DNA of 64,000 nucleotides from Tsukamurella sp. PLM1 (GCF_023168325.1 NZ_AP025688.1:3968001-4032000), one strand, 5' to 3'. Shown: positions 49,939-60,032, numbered from the stretch's first letter. Translations and numbers: made by a program. Notes: a model not told the origin generated them from the letters alone.

Positions 49939-50778
49939 TCAGCCGTGCTCGGCGAGGTACGCGAGCTGCACTTTGACTGATTGGCGGGCGGCGGGCCAGG
50001 CTTTCTTGTCGACGTCGCGGTAGACGTGCTTGACGACCTTCATGGGCTTGGCGTCAGCGGCGCTCAGGCCGAGGTCGGCGAGCGCGTCGCGGACCTGCTG
50101 CAGGCGGTCCTGACGGTGCGCGGCGTACGCCGCGACGACGGGGCCGGAATCCGGCAGGTCGGGGCCGTGCCCCGGCAGCAGGACGCGACCCGCGGCCACC
50201 GTCGACAAGGCCTCCAGTGAGCCGAGGTAGTCGGCGAGCGTGCCGTCGCTCGCGTCGAGCACCGTGGTGCCGCGGCCCAGGATGGTGTCGCCCGAGACCA
50301 GTGCGCCGGGCTCGCCCTCGGCACCGTCGACCAGGAAGCTCAGCGAGTCGGCGGTGTGGCCGGGGGTGTGCAGCACCTCGATGCGCAGGCCGGCCACCTC
50401 GATCACCTCGCCGCCGGTGAGCGGCGTCGCGGTGTTGATGCAGTACTTCTCGGAGAACGCCCGGATCGGGCTGCGGGTGAGCTCCTCCCACCGCTTGAGC
50501 CCGGCCGTGTGGTCGGCGTGCCGGTGCGTCACGAGGGTCAGGGCGACGGTGCCCGCCGCCTTCGCGACCTTCTTCAGGTGCTTCTTGTCCTTGGGGCCCG
50601 GGTCGACGACCACGGCCTCCTCGCGGCCGGGGGCCCGCAGGATCCAGGTGTTGGTGCCCTCGAGCGTCATCACCGACGGGTTGTCGCAGAGCAGCACGGC
50701 CGCGTAGGGGGTGACCTGCCGCAGCTTCCCGGGCAGCGGGTGGCCCGGATGCGGATCCGCAGTGGCCTCGGGCGTCAT
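49939..50778 (-). CDS. Metallo-beta-lactamase-fold hydrolase (Rv3677c-like)
   Basis: 279 residues. The zinc ligands are visible as THRHADHTAG (HxHxDH), HTPGHTADSLSF, SGDTILG and PGHGPDL. A C-terminal helical domain (LADLGLSAADAKPMKVVKHV) resembles the LACTB2-type endoribonuclease/hydrolase subgroup. NTWILRAPGREEAVVVDPGP is the usual start of the fold. The GTG start overlaps the RidA gene stop, so it forms an operon with ridA and the small DUF4177 gene. The substrate is unknown. Confidence 0.9.
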   Translation of the reverse strand: MTPEATADPHPGHPLPGKLRQVTPYAAVLLCDNPSVMTLEGTNTWILRAPGREEAVVVDPGPKDKKHLKKVAKAAGTVALTLVTHRHADHTAGLKRWEELTRSPIRAFSEKYCINTATPLTGGEVIEVAGLRIEVLHTPGHTADSLSFLVDGAEGEPGALVSGDTILGRGTTVLDASDGTLADYLGSLEALSTVAAGRVLLPGHGPDLPDSGPVVAAYAAHRQDRLQQVRDALADLGLSAADAKPMKVVKHVYRDVDKKAWPAARQSVKVQLAYLAEHG

Positions 50779-51239
50779 ACCTGGACCGTGATCTCGACCT
50801 CGACGGGCGCGCCGAGCGGCAGCTCCGCGACGCCGACTGCCGACCGCACGTGCCTGCCGGCGTCACCGAAGACCTCGCCCAACAGCAGCGACGCGCCGTT
50901 GAGGACCGCGGCCTGGTTCGAGAACCCGGGCGCCGACGCGACGAAGCCGGTGACCTTCACGATCCTCTGCACCGAGTCGATCCCGACGAGCGCGTGCACC
51001 GCGGCCAGCGCGTTCAGCGCGCACTGCCGGGCGGCGGCGACCGCGGTCTCCACGTCGACCACGCCCTCCGCGTTCTCGCTGACCTTCCCGCGCGCGATCA
51101 GCTCACCGTCGACCATCGGCAGCTGGCCGGACGTGTGGACCAGATCGCCGATCTGCGTCGCGGGCACGTATGCGGCGAGCGGCGGCACGACCTCGGGCAG
51201 GACGATGCCGAGCTCGGCGAGGCGGGCCGACGCGGTCAC
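50775..51239 (-). CDS. ridA: RidA/YjgF family protein (Rv3678c-like)
   Basis: 154 residues with the YjgF chorismate-mutase-like fold. VHTSGQLPMVDGELIARGKV and RIVKVTGFVASAPGFSNQAAV are family blocks, but the canonical catalytic Arg of RidA (normally in a VRxxVxVAxLP-like end) is here HVRSAVGVAELPLGAPVEVE, so the Arg is kept. RidA proteins deaminate reactive enamines/imines made by PLP enzymes. The GTG start and stop both overlap neighbours (GTGA), indicating coupled translation. Confidence 0.9.
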   Translation of the reverse strand: MTASARLAELGIVLPEVVPPLAAYVPATQIGDLVHTSGQLPMVDGELIARGKVSENAEGVVDVETAVAAARQCALNALAAVHALVGIDSVQRIVKVTGFVASAPGFSNQAAVLNGASLLLGEVFGDAGRHVRSAVGVAELPLGAPVEVEITVQV

Positions 51240-51400
51240 GAGAGCGGCCGCTTCATGTAGGCCACGTGCTGCTCGCCGGTGGGACCGGGGAGCACGGTGA
51301 CGAGTTCCCAGCCGTCCGAGCCCCAGGTGTCGAGGATCTGCTTGGTGGCGTGCGTCAGCAGGGGGATGGTGGCGTACTCCCAGGAGGTCTTCTCACTCAT
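51236..51400 (-). CDS. DUF4177 small protein (Rv3678A-like)
   Basis: 54 residues: MSEKTSWEYATIPLLTHATK at the start and WGSDGWELVTVLPGPTGEQH in the middle. The WEYATIPL and GWELV blocks are the DUF4177 signature. The stop overlaps the RidA start as GTGA. It heads the ridA-MBL operon. The function is unknown. The frame is complete and the protein is easily missed because of its size. Confidence 0.8.
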   Translation of the reverse strand: MSEKTSWEYATIPLLTHATKQILDTWGSDGWELVTVLPGPTGEQHVAYMKRPLS

Positions 51401-51545
51401 GGGGTCAGCCTATCCACCGCGGAGCCGGCGCGACAGGCGCGTGGCTAGTCGCGCCGCAGAACGTGTTCTCGGTCGCATTGCCGGGTGATGTTCACGCTAT
51501 CGGCCCGGCGGTACAAGGGCGTATGGATATGCTCCGAACGTGGTG

Positions 51546-52579
51546 GTGAGTGAGGCGAACCCGAACGGGGTCGCGCAGGACACGGCGGCGGGATGGCCCG
51601 AAGGGCTCCGAGAGGCGCGACTGCACTTCGTGTCCGGCAAGGGCGGGACCGGGAAGTCGACGGTGGCCGCGGCGCTCGCCCGGCGCTCGCCGCGGGCGGC
51701 AAGAAGGTGCTGTTGATCGAGGTCGAGGGACGCAGCGGCATCGCGCCGACGTTCGAGGTGGCCGACCTGCCGCCGACCGAGTCGAAGATCGCCACCGCCG
51801 GCGGGGACGGCGCGGTGTTCGCGCTCCCGATGGACGTGGAGGCCACGTTCCTCGACTACCTGAAGACCAACTACGGCATGGGGCTCGCGGCGCGCGCGCT
51901 GAAGTCGATCGGCGCGATCGAGTTCGCGACGACGCTGGCGCCGGGCCTCAAGGACATCCTCATCACCGGCAAGATCATGGAGTGCACGCAGCGCCGCGAC
52001 CGCGACGGCCGCTACGCCTACGACGCAGTGGTCGTGGACGCGCCGCCCACCGGCCGCATCGGGAAGTTCCTCGATGTGACGCGCGCGATGAAGGAGATCG
52101 CCAAGGCGGGCCCGATCGCGGGGCAGGCCGACCGCGTGGTGCGCCTGCTGCACTCGCCCGACACCGTCGTGCACCTGGTGACGCTGCTGGAGTCGCTGCC
52201 GCTGCAGGAGACCGCGGAGGCGGTGCGCGAGCTGCGCGCCCTCGACCTCCAGGTGGGCGCGGTGATCGTCAATCGCACTCTGCCGCAACTGCTCTCCGAC
52301 ACCGAGCTCGAGACCGCAGCTGACGGCACCGTCGACGGGCCGGCCGTGCGGGCCGCGCTCGAGTCCGCCGGGTTGACGCTGTCGGACGAGGAGCTGGCCG
52401 GCCTGCTCACCGAGACGATCCAGTTCGCGCGGACGGTCCGCGGGCAGGACGGGGCGCGCGCGGACCTCGACGCGATCGATGCGGCGGGGCGGCTCGAACT
52501 TCCCCTGCTCACGGGCGGCGTGGACCTGGGCGGCGTGTACGAATTGGCCGGCGCATTCGCCGAGGCGGGGGTCCGATGA
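51546..52579 (+). CDS. ArsA/GET3-type ATPase subunit A (Rv3679-like), one frame break
   Basis: About 345 residues. The deviant Walker A is [19 protein letters not shown]. One base is missing from the run at 51682-51683, after which [20 protein letters not shown] and the switch II motif [18 protein letters not shown] follow. Three GTG codons in a row (51540, 51543, 51546) make the start ambiguous. In M. tuberculosis Rv3679 and Rv3680 form a heterodimeric GET3-like ATPase complex tied to redox and glycerol stress. It overlaps the partner gene as ATGA. Confidence 0.9.
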
Positions 52580-53705
52580 TCGGGTTGGAACTGGGTCCGC
52601 AGCTGGTGGATCCGGGTACACGGGTGGTCGTGTGCTGCGGCAGCGGCGGGGTCGGCAAGACGACGACCGCCGCGGCGATGGCGCTGTGGGCGGCCGAACA
52701 CGGCCGCCGCGTCGTGGTACTGACGATCGATCCGGCGCGCCGGCTCGCGCAGGCCTGGGCGTCGCCGACCTGACCAACGAGCCGCAGTCCGTGAGCGTCC
52801 CGGGCGACGGCACGCTGCACGCGATGATGCTCGACATGAAGCGCACCTTCGATGAGATGGTGACGTCGAACGCGGACCCCGAGCGCGCCCGCGAGATCCT
52901 GGAGAACCCGTTCTACCAGACGGTGGCCTCGTCGTTCTCGGGCACGCAGGAGTACATGGCGATGGAGAAGCTGGGCCAGCTCACCGCGGACGAGCGGTGG
53001 GACCTGGTGGTGGTGGACACGCCGCCGTCGCGCAACGCGCTCGACTTCCTCGACGCGCCGAAGCGGTTCGGCTCGATGCTGGACTCGCGGCTGATGGGCC
53101 TGATCGCGGGCCCCACCCGCGGCATCGGCCGACTGGTGTCCGGCGGCATGGGGATCGCCCTGAAGCTGGTCTCCACCATCGTGGGCAGCCAGATGCTCTC
53201 GGACGCTTCGACGTTCGTCTCCCAGATGGACTCGCTGATCGGCGGATTCCAGGAGCGGGCCGATCAGACGTACGCGCTGCTCGCGCGGCCCAGCACGCGG
53301 TTCGTGGTGGTGGCCTCGCCCGAGGAGGACACGTTGCGCGAGGCCACCTACTTCGTCGAGCGCCTCGCCGGCGAGGCGATGCCGCTCGCCGGCCTGATCG
53401 TCAACCGCACCCACCCGAGCCTCGCGCCGATCCCCGCCGGGGCCGCGGAGGCCGCCGCCGCGCGCCTGCAGCCCGACGGTGCCGCGGGCCCGTCCGACAG
53501 CGGCGCGGGCCCGTCGGGTGCTGCGGCGGGCGTCCTGCGGGTGCATGCGTGGCGCGGCGAGATCGCGGCGCGCGAGGTGCAGATGCTGAGCGACTTCGTC
53601 GGCCGCAATCCGGCGGTGCCGGTCGTCGGCGTGCCGTCGCTGCCGTTCGAGGTGTCGAGCCTGGAGGCGCTGCAGGCGGTAGCGGAGCAGATCGTCGGAT
53701 CCTGA
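52576..53705 (+). CDS. ArsA/GET3-type ATPase subunit B (Rv3680-like), one frame break
   Basis: About 377 residues. The deviant Walker A is [20 protein letters not shown], followed by [14 protein letters not shown]. One C is missing at 52754-52755 ([14 protein letters not shown] restored). Switch II is [18 protein letters not shown], and a helical client-binding-like region spans ISRESS-equivalent residues [20 protein letters not shown]. The ATG overlaps the stop of subunit A, supporting an obligate heterodimer. It is followed by a strong terminator shared with whiB4. Confidence 0.91.
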
Positions 53706-53733
53706 GCCGAAACATCTAGCTGGACAAACGAAA

Positions 53734-53763
53734 GGGCCTCGCACCGGCGGCGGTACGAGGCCC
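53734..53763. terminator. Hairpin between the ATPase pair and whiB4
   Basis: GGGCCTCGCACC pairs with GGTACGAGGCCC (one mismatch) around a GGCGGC loop. It lies 29 bp past the plus-strand stop and 33 bp past the minus-strand whiB4 stop, so it can serve both convergent transcripts. On the minus side the hairpin is followed by CTTTCGTTTG. Confidence 0.85.
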
Positions 53764-53795
53764 AGGGTTCCCGGCTCGGCCGGACGAGCGAGGGG

Positions 53796-54113
53796 TCAGC
53801 CCGCTGCGGACACGCGCTTGCGCTCGCGCTGGGCTTCGAAGAAGGCGCGCCAGCTGGTGACCTCGGGGTGCTGGCGAAGGAGGGCGCGCCGCTGGCGCTC
53901 GGTCATCCCGCCCCAGACGCCGAACTCGACGCGACTGTCGAGCGCATCGGCACCGCACTCGAGTTGGACGGGGCAGTGACGACAGATGGTGGCGACCTTG
54001 CGCTGCGCAGCGCCGCGGACGAACAACTCGTCGGGGTCGACGTCGCGACACTTGGCCTTCGAGACCCAGACCAGACGATCCTCATCGTCGACCAGAACGC
54101 GTGCACTCGTCAT
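53796..54113 (-). CDS. whiB4: WhiB-family redox-sensing regulator WhiB4
   Basis: 105 residues from ATG 54113, with AAAGGGG upstream. The four iron-sulfur cysteines are C22, C44, C47 and C53 (C-x21-C-x2-C-x5-C). The WhiB turn GVWGGMTERQRRALLR follows. The position between the ATPase pair and ponA2 matches Rv3681c. WhiB4 holds an O2/NO-sensitive [4Fe-4S] cluster and tunes antioxidant genes. A near-consensus CRP site lies about 100 bp upstream. Confidence 0.94.
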   Translation of the reverse strand: MTSARVLVDDEDRLVWVSKAKCRDVDPDELFVRGAAQRKVATICRHCPVQLECGADALDSRVEFGVWGGMTERQRRALLRQHPEVTSWRAFFEAQRERKRVSAAG

Positions 54114-54214
54114 GTCACATCCCCTTTCGCGTGGAGCGGCCCGGACCTCCCCTCGGCCCATCCCTCAGCTGTTCGGGGGGCCGATCGAGGTGCTCACCAC
54201 ATCGTCTGCAATAG

Positions 54215-54230
54215 TGTTACCTGAATCACA
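54215..54230. promoter_or_regulatory. Near-perfect CRP-type site between whiB4 and ponA2
   Basis: TGTTACCTGAATCACA matches TGTGA-N6-TCACA at nine of ten defined positions. It lies about 100 bp upstream of whiB4 (minus strand) and about 130 bp upstream of ponA2 (plus strand), in an AT-richer patch. Confidence 0.5.
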
Positions 54231-54355
54231 CGGAGGAAACAAGTCCGGCCCCGGGGGTAATTCGGAACAGTGGTCCAAGAAAACCTGTACGTCCGTACCG
54301 ATCGCCTGGTCGGCGCGTCGGGAGCCCGGGTTGCGGCGGGCTGGCACGTATCCTG

Positions 54356-56881
54356 GTGACCGTGTCGAAACCGTCAGTGATCGCGAAGTTGGCCGGCTGC
54401 ATCCTGCTGGCCGGTCTGCTGGTCGCCGGTGTGCTGTTCCCGTACATCGGCGGCATCGGGCTGATCTCGAACCGCGCCGCGGACACCGTCGACAACATCA
54501 GCTCCGAGCTGCTCGAGGGCGGTGCCCGAGGTCACCACGGTGACCGACAGCACCGGGGCGCCGATGGCCTATCTCTACGACCAGCGACGCGTGCAGGTCC
54601 CGTTCGATCAGATCTCACCCAACATGGTGCGGGCGATCATCTCCATCGAGGACAAGCGCTTCATGGAGCACGACGGCGTGGATTACCAGGGAACGTTGCG
54701 CGCGTTCCTCAAGAACCAATCCGCCGGGGAGGTCCAGCAGGGCGCGTCCACGCTCGATCAGCAGTACATCAAGAACTACCAACTGCTGGTGCTCGCCAAG
54801 TCGGACGCCGACCGCCGGGCCGCGGTCGCGACCACGCCCGCACGCAAGCTGCGTGAGGTGCGCATGGCGCTCACGCTCGAGCGCACCCTCACCGAGCGCG
54901 CGAAGCAGGAGCACGGCGTCGACGACGCCAAGGCCAAGCTCATCGCCAAGGAGCAGATCCTCGCCCGCTATCTGAACATCGTCCCGTTCGGCAACGGAGC
55001 CTTCGGCATCGAGGTGGCCGCCCAGACGTATTTCGGTAAGCGCGCGTCGCAGCTGAACATCGAGGAGTCGGCGATGCTCGCCGGCATGGTCCAGTCGAGC
55101 GAGGCGCTCAACCCGTACACCAACCCCCAGCGCGTCACGGAGCGGCGCAACACCGTCCTCGACACGCTCGTGCAGAACTTCCCGGACAAGGCCGCCGAGT
55201 ACGCGGAGGCGAAGGCCAAGCCGCTCGGCGTGCTTCCCCGCCCGAACACACTGCCCGGCGGCTGCATCTCGGCGGTCGCCAATCGCGGCTACTTCTGCGA
55301 CTACGTCCTGCAATACCTCGCTCAGGCCGGCATCCCGAAGGAGACGGTGCTCCGCGGCGGGTACACGATCCGCACCACGCTCGATCCGCGCGTGCAGGAC
55401 TCGGTGCAGGCCGCGCTCAACGGCACCGCCAGCCCCACCCTGTCGAACGTCGCCCAGGTCATGAACGTGATCAAGCCGGGCCAGGACTCGCACGACATCG
55501 TCGCGATGAACTCCTCCCGCGTGTACGGCCTGGACGTGAGCAAGCGGCAGACCGTCCAGCCCGAGCCGTTCGCCCAGGTGGGCGACGGTGCCGGCTCGAC
55601 CTTCAAGATCTTCACCGTCGCCGCGGCGATGGAGAAGGGCATGGGCCTGGACACCACCGTGACGGTCCCGTCCACGGTGCAGGTCAAGGGCATGGGCCAC
55701 GGCGGCTACGCCGGGTGCCCGTCGGACTCGTACTGCGTCAAGAACGCGGGCCCGTACCCGTACTCGATGTCGTTGACGCAGGCGCTCGCGACCTCCCCGA
55801 ACACCCCGTTCATCAAGCTCATCGAACAGGTCGGGGTGTCGCCGGTGGTCGATATGGCGGTCCGGCTGGGGCTGCGCTCGTACACGCAGCCGGGCAGCTC
55901 GGGGTTCGGCACCGACAGCCTCGCCGACATGTTCAAGAAACAGAACCTCGCGTCGTTCACCCTGGGACCGACAGCGGTGAGCGCGCTGGAATTGACGAAC
56001 GTGGCCGCGACACTCGCGTCCGGCGGGGTGTGGTGTCCGGCGAACCCGATCCAGTCGATCACCCAGCCCAAGCGCAACAGCGACGGCATCCAGACCGTGG
56101 GCGCCGACGGCAAGCCCGAGACGGTGCCGGTGCCGTTCAAGTCTGAGAAGTGCGAGCAGGTCATCGACAAGGGGCTCGCCAACACCCTCGCCAACGCGCT
56201 CAGCCAGGACGACCGCGGCGCGGGACGTCGGCCGCCGCGGCCTCGCGCGCCGGCTGGACGCTGCCGCTCGCCGGTAAGACCGGCACCACGGAGACGTTCC
56301 GTTCGTCGGCGTTCCTCGGGTACACCAACCAGTACGCCGGTGCCAGCTACGTTTACAACGACGGCAACTCCCCCGGCCCCATCTGCACCAGCCCGCTGCG
56401 CCCGTGCGGTGAGGGCAACGTGTACGGCGGCAACGAGCCGGCGACGGCGTGGTACACCGCGCTCAAGCCGGTCTCGACGATCTACGGCCCCGTGTCGCTG
56501 CCGCCCGTGGACCCGAAGTACAAGGACGGCTTCGGCCCCGGCAAGATCCCCAACGTCATCGGGCTCACGCAGGCGGCGGCGAAGTCCCGCGTCGAGGCGG
56601 CGGGCTTCAAGACGACGGTCGCGTACGTCAACAACTCCTCCGCGCGCGGCACCGTCGTCTCCACGTCCCCGTCGGGCTTCACACAGCCGGGGTCGACGAT
56701 CACGCTGAACCTGTCGAACGGCGTCGCCCCCGCACCCTCGACCCCGTCGGCGCCCGGCGTGCAGACCGGCCCGGGCGGCACCACCATCACCATCCCCGGC
56801 TTCGGCCAGTTCACCATCCCCGGTGCCGGCGGCCAGGGCGGCGGTCCGGTCCAGACGCCCGCGCCCACGCCCGACAACTGA
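54356..56881 (+). CDS. ponA2: Bifunctional penicillin-binding protein PonA2 with PASTA domain (two frame breaks)
   Basis: It begins with a short cytoplasmic segment and a membrane anchor (LAGCILLAGLLVAGVLFPYI). After a break near 54518-54522 the transglycosylase domain follows: ISIEDKRFMEHDGVDYQGTL (catalytic Glu), QQGASTLDQQYIKNY and YLNIVPFGNGAFGIEVAAQT. The transpeptidase domain shows GDGAGSTFKIFTVAAAM (SxxK), ATSPNTPF (SxN-like) and AGKTGTTETF (KTG), the last after a second break at 56222-56224. One PASTA domain (IPNVIGLTQAAAKSRVEAAG) and a Pro/Gly-rich tail end the protein. It builds peptidoglycan. Counterpart of Rv3682. Confidence 0.93.
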
Positions 56882-56904
56882 GGCGGACCGCTCGCCGGCA
56901 GCGG

Positions 56905-58553
56905 TCAGCCGATCTTCGGAGTGACCCGGTCCAGGATCGCGGCGGTGTCAACGCCGTGCGGGAGGGTGCCGAAGACATCGCCGCGGTCGCCTGCGAGGCG
57001 GGTACGGGTGTAGGCGTCCGAGACGGCGGGATGCCCGAACCGCACGAGCAGCGAGCCCTGCAGCGCAGCCGCCATCTCGCCGACGAGCCGGCGAGCACCG
57101 AACTGCATCGCAGCCTGGTCGGTGAGGTCGAGTACGCCGAACGAGCCCTTGAGCTCCGCGACGGCCTCGTCGTAGACGGAATCGGCGCCGGTGGCGGCGT
57201 CGAGCTCCGCGAAGAAGGCCGCCACGGCCTGCGGCTCGCGGGCCATCGCGCGGAGCACGTCGAGAGCGGCCACGTTGCCGGAGCCCTCCCACACCGACAG
57301 CAGCGGCGCCTCGCGGTACAGGCGCGGCAGTCGCGAGTCCTCGATGTAACCGTTGCCGCCCAGGCATTCCAGGGCCTCGGCAGCGTGGATCGGGCCCCGC
57401 TTGCACACGTGGTACTTGGTGACGGCCAGCGCGATGCGGCGCAGGAGGGACGCGTCCTCGTCGCCGGCGACGGAGCGGTCGGTGAGACCCGCGAGCCACA
57501 GGCCCGCCGTGGTGGCGCCCTCGGCCTCGACGGCGAGGTCGGCCAGCACGTTGCGCATGAGCGGCTGGTCGATCAGGTCGGCGCCGAACGCCTTCCTATG
57601 CGCCGCGTGATGTGCGGCCTGCGCGAGCCCGGCCCGCATGCCCGTGGCCGTGCCGAGCACGCAGTCGAGGCGGGTCATGTTGACCATCTCGACGATGGTG
57701 CGGACGCCGCGGCCCTCCTCACCGACGAGCCAACCGACGGTCTCGTCGTACTCCACCTCGCTGCTCGCGTTGGAGTGGTTGCCCAGCTTGTCCTTGAGGC
57801 GCTGCAGGGCGAACACGTTGCGAGTCCCGTCGGGCAGGACGCGTGGGATGAAGAAGCAGGAGACGCCCGCTTCCGTCTGCGCGAGCGTGAGGAACAGGTC
57901 CGACATCGGCGCGGAGGTGAACCACTTGTGGCCCGTGATCCGGTACGTCCCATCGGATTGCGGGATCGCGCGGGTGGTGTTGGCCCGCACGTCGGAGCCG
58001 CCCTGCTTCTCCGTCATCGACATACCGGCGATGAGGCCGCGCTTGCCGAGCGGCGCGCGCAGGCCGAAGTCGTACTCCTTCGCGGTGAGCAACGGCTCGT
58101 ACTGCGCGGCCAGTTCCGGGTTCGCGCGGAGCGCGGCACCACGGCGTAGGTCATCGAGATCGGGCAGCCGTGCCCGGCGTCGACATGGCCCCACACACTG
58201 AATTTCGCAGCGCGCACCAGGTGGGCGTTCGGGTCGGTCTCGGCCCACGGCGCGGCGTGCAGGCCGTGTTCGACGGAGACCGTCATGAGCCGGTGGTACG
58301 CGGGGTCGTAGACCACCTCGTCGATGCGGTGGCCGTACCGGTCGTGCGTTTTGAGGACGGGCGGGTGCGCCTCGGCGAGATCGCCCCAATCCAGCGCCTC
58401 GGCGGTGCCGCCGAGCGCACCGAGCGCGTGGATCGCGTCCAGTTGCGCCGCGTCGACGTGGGCGCGCCGCAGCGCCTCGTCGATCATCGGGGTCTCGGCG
58501 GTGTTGAAGCCGAGCAGCGGCGGCGCCTGGTTGGTCACTTGATGGGTGGGCAC
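56905..58553 (-). CDS. AidB-like acyl-CoA dehydrogenase (one frame break)
   Basis: About 549 residues. The N-terminal block HDRYGHRIDEVVYDPAYHRLM is characteristic of the AidB branch. One base is missing at 58135-58136, then GMSMTEKQGGSDVRANTTRA (FAD/substrate loop), TGHKWFTSAPMSDLFL and ECLGGNGYIEDSRLPRLYRE follow. The protein is probably a flavin-dependent dehydrogenase for branched or unusual acyl-CoAs; AidB itself protects DNA from alkylation. GTG 58553 is chosen because GAAGGAG lies upstream. It is divergent from the PaaX gene across about 400 bp. Confidence 0.88.
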
Positions 58554-58961
58554 GCCTGCTCCTTCGGTCGACGGTGCGCGGCCCGCTCGGACCGGCACCA
58601 TCCAGTGTTGCATATTTCAGACAACTGCACCAGATATGCAATGGAATCGGGTACGAGGGACGCCAATGCCGGCTCAGGGCACAGGGGGAATCGGCGCCGC
58701 GTGGGGGTCAGCCGAGCGCCCACCTCGGGCGCGGCGTCCGAGGTGGGAGCGAACGCCTCGGTCGCCTTTCGGTGCCGCGCGGGGGACGACCGCAGCGCGC
58801 GCCCCACCGCACACGCCGCCCGCCACCCGCCGGCCGGAACGAACAGGACCCGAGGACAGCCCGGAACACGGCACCGTCGCCCCGACATCACGGTCGCCCC
58901 CCGCCCAACACTTCCGAGCGCAGACGGGCGGGCGGGCGGGCGCGGTGTAGCGTCGACGCCG
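58554..58961. promoter_or_regulatory. Divergent regulatory region, acyl-CoA dehydrogenase / PaaX regulator
   Basis: 408 bp without a credible gene. It contains the inverted repeat listed separately at 58608-58641 and an AT-rich patch (58605-58650) that stands out in GC-rich DNA. A GGGC tandem run (58926-58939) lies just before the paaX start. A 134-codon plus-strand frame covering most of it has no motif and begins inside the dehydrogenase ribosome binding region; I do not accept it. Confidence 0.5.
58608..58641. repeat. Inverted repeat, candidate operator
   Basis: TTGCATAT (58608-58615) and ATATGCAA (58634-58641) are perfect complements with an 18-bp spacer, 55 bp upstream of the acyl-CoA dehydrogenase start. 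The neighbouring PaaX-type protein is the obvious candidate to bind it. Confidence 0.55.
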
Positions 58962-59681
58962 ATGTCCACGCCCCTCGCCACGACGGTCTCGGCGCGCTCC
59001 GCCGTGCTGAGCCTGTTGCTGGGCGCGCACCCGCCGGAGCTGGAGGGGCGCGAGATCGTCGCGGCGATGCGACTGTTCGGGGTCTCCGAATCCACGACGC
59101 GGGCGGCGATGTCGCGCATGGTGTCCGCCGGCGACCTGGTGCGCGACGGAGGGCTCTACGCGCTGTCGGATCGTCTCGCACGGCGCCAGGCGCGCACGGA
59201 CTCCCCCACAATGCTGCCCTGGGACGGGACGTGGGAGACCGCGATCGTCACGACCAGTGGGCGCAGCGCGGGCGATCGGGCCGACCTCCGCACCGAGATG
59301 ACACGGCTCCGGCTCGCGGAGCTCCGTGAGGGCGTGTGGATGCGCCCCGCGAACCTCGACCGGGCCCTCCCGGCGTCGGTGCGGGAGGTGACCACGCGCT
59401 TCGCCGCCCGACCGGACCACGACCCCGTCGAACTCGCGGAAACCCTGTGGGACCTGCCCGCATGGTCCCGTCGGGGCCACGTACTGCTGGACGCCGTGCG
59501 GGACGCGGGAGAAGACGGGCGCGCGCGGTTCCTGACGATGGTCGCGCTGGTCCGGCACCTCTATCAGGACCCGCTGCTCCCCGACGAGCTGCGGCCGAAG
59601 GACTGGCCGTCGGCAGCGCTCACGCAGGCCTACGCGGATTTCCGCGCGTGGTTGGCCGACATGCGGATCGGCCGGGGCTGA
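58962..59681 (+). CDS. PaaX-family transcriptional regulator
   Basis: 239 residues from ATG 58962. The N-terminal winged helix-turn-helix (EGREIVAAMRLFGVSESTTR, AAMSRMVSAGDLVRDGGLYAL) and the C-terminal PaaX domain (LVRHLYQDPLLPDELRPKDW) are both visible. Family members repress acyl-CoA or phenylacetate catabolic genes and respond to acyl-CoA ligands. Divergent placement from the AidB-like dehydrogenase suggests control of that gene. The nearby enoyl-CoA hydratase and thioesterase may belong to the same regulon (inference). Confidence 0.88.
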   Translation: MSTPLATTVSARSAVLSLLLGAHPPELEGREIVAAMRLFGVSESTTRAAMSRMVSAGDLVRDGGLYALSDRLARRQARTDSPTMLPWDGTWETAIVTTSGRSAGDRADLRTEMTRLRLAELREGVWMRPANLDRALPASVREVTTRFAARPDHDPVELAETLWDLPAWSRRGHVLLDAVRDAGEDGRARFLTMVALVRHLYQDPLLPDELRPKDWPSAALTQAYADFRAWLADMRIGRG

Positions 59682-59691
59682 CCGACGCCGA

Positions 59692-59922
59692 TCAGGCCAG
59701 CGACTCGGTGAGGCGGGTGATGCGCGCCTGCAGGCGCCGGAGCTGCAGCCCCTGGTCGTCGAGGCGACGGGCGATGGAGTTCACGGCGTCGCACGAGCCG
59801 GTCTCGTGCAGGCTACGCGCGTCGATCTGGAGGTCGTCGCCGGTGCGGCCGAGCGACGCGGCGATGATCGTGAGCTGGGCGGTGAGATCGTCGAGTTCGT
59901 TGCGAACACTGGCGAGCCCCAT
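59692..59922 (-). CDS. Small coiled-coil hypothetical protein
   Basis: 76 residues from ATG 59922 (MGLASVRNELDDLTAQLTII), chosen because AGAGGG precedes it. Two helices with heptad-like Leu/Ile spacing (LDDLTAQLTIIAASLG and LDDQGLQLRRLQARITRLTE) suggest a coiled coil, and a single Cys lies between them. There is no signal peptide. It is probably a short cytoplasmic protein of unknown function, convergent with the PaaX gene. Confidence 0.6.
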   Translation of the reverse strand: MGLASVRNELDDLTAQLTIIAASLGRTGDDLQIDARSLHETGSCDAVNSIARRLDDQGLQLRRLQARITRLTESLA

Positions 59923-60032
59923 GATTGTCCCTCTCTGCACACCCCGGGCGGGGCGTTCACCTGCACAGTAGGTGGCAGCTGTGGCCGGTGTGACGAATTG
60001 CAGGTGACCGTTGCGTGTCCGTTACCCGACGA

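Noticed and set aside
58546..58950. A 134-codon plus-strand frame in the PaaX-side intergenic region
   Set aside because: Pro/Arg/Thr-rich, no homology-like blocks, and it overlaps the ribosome binding site of the divergent dehydrogenase.
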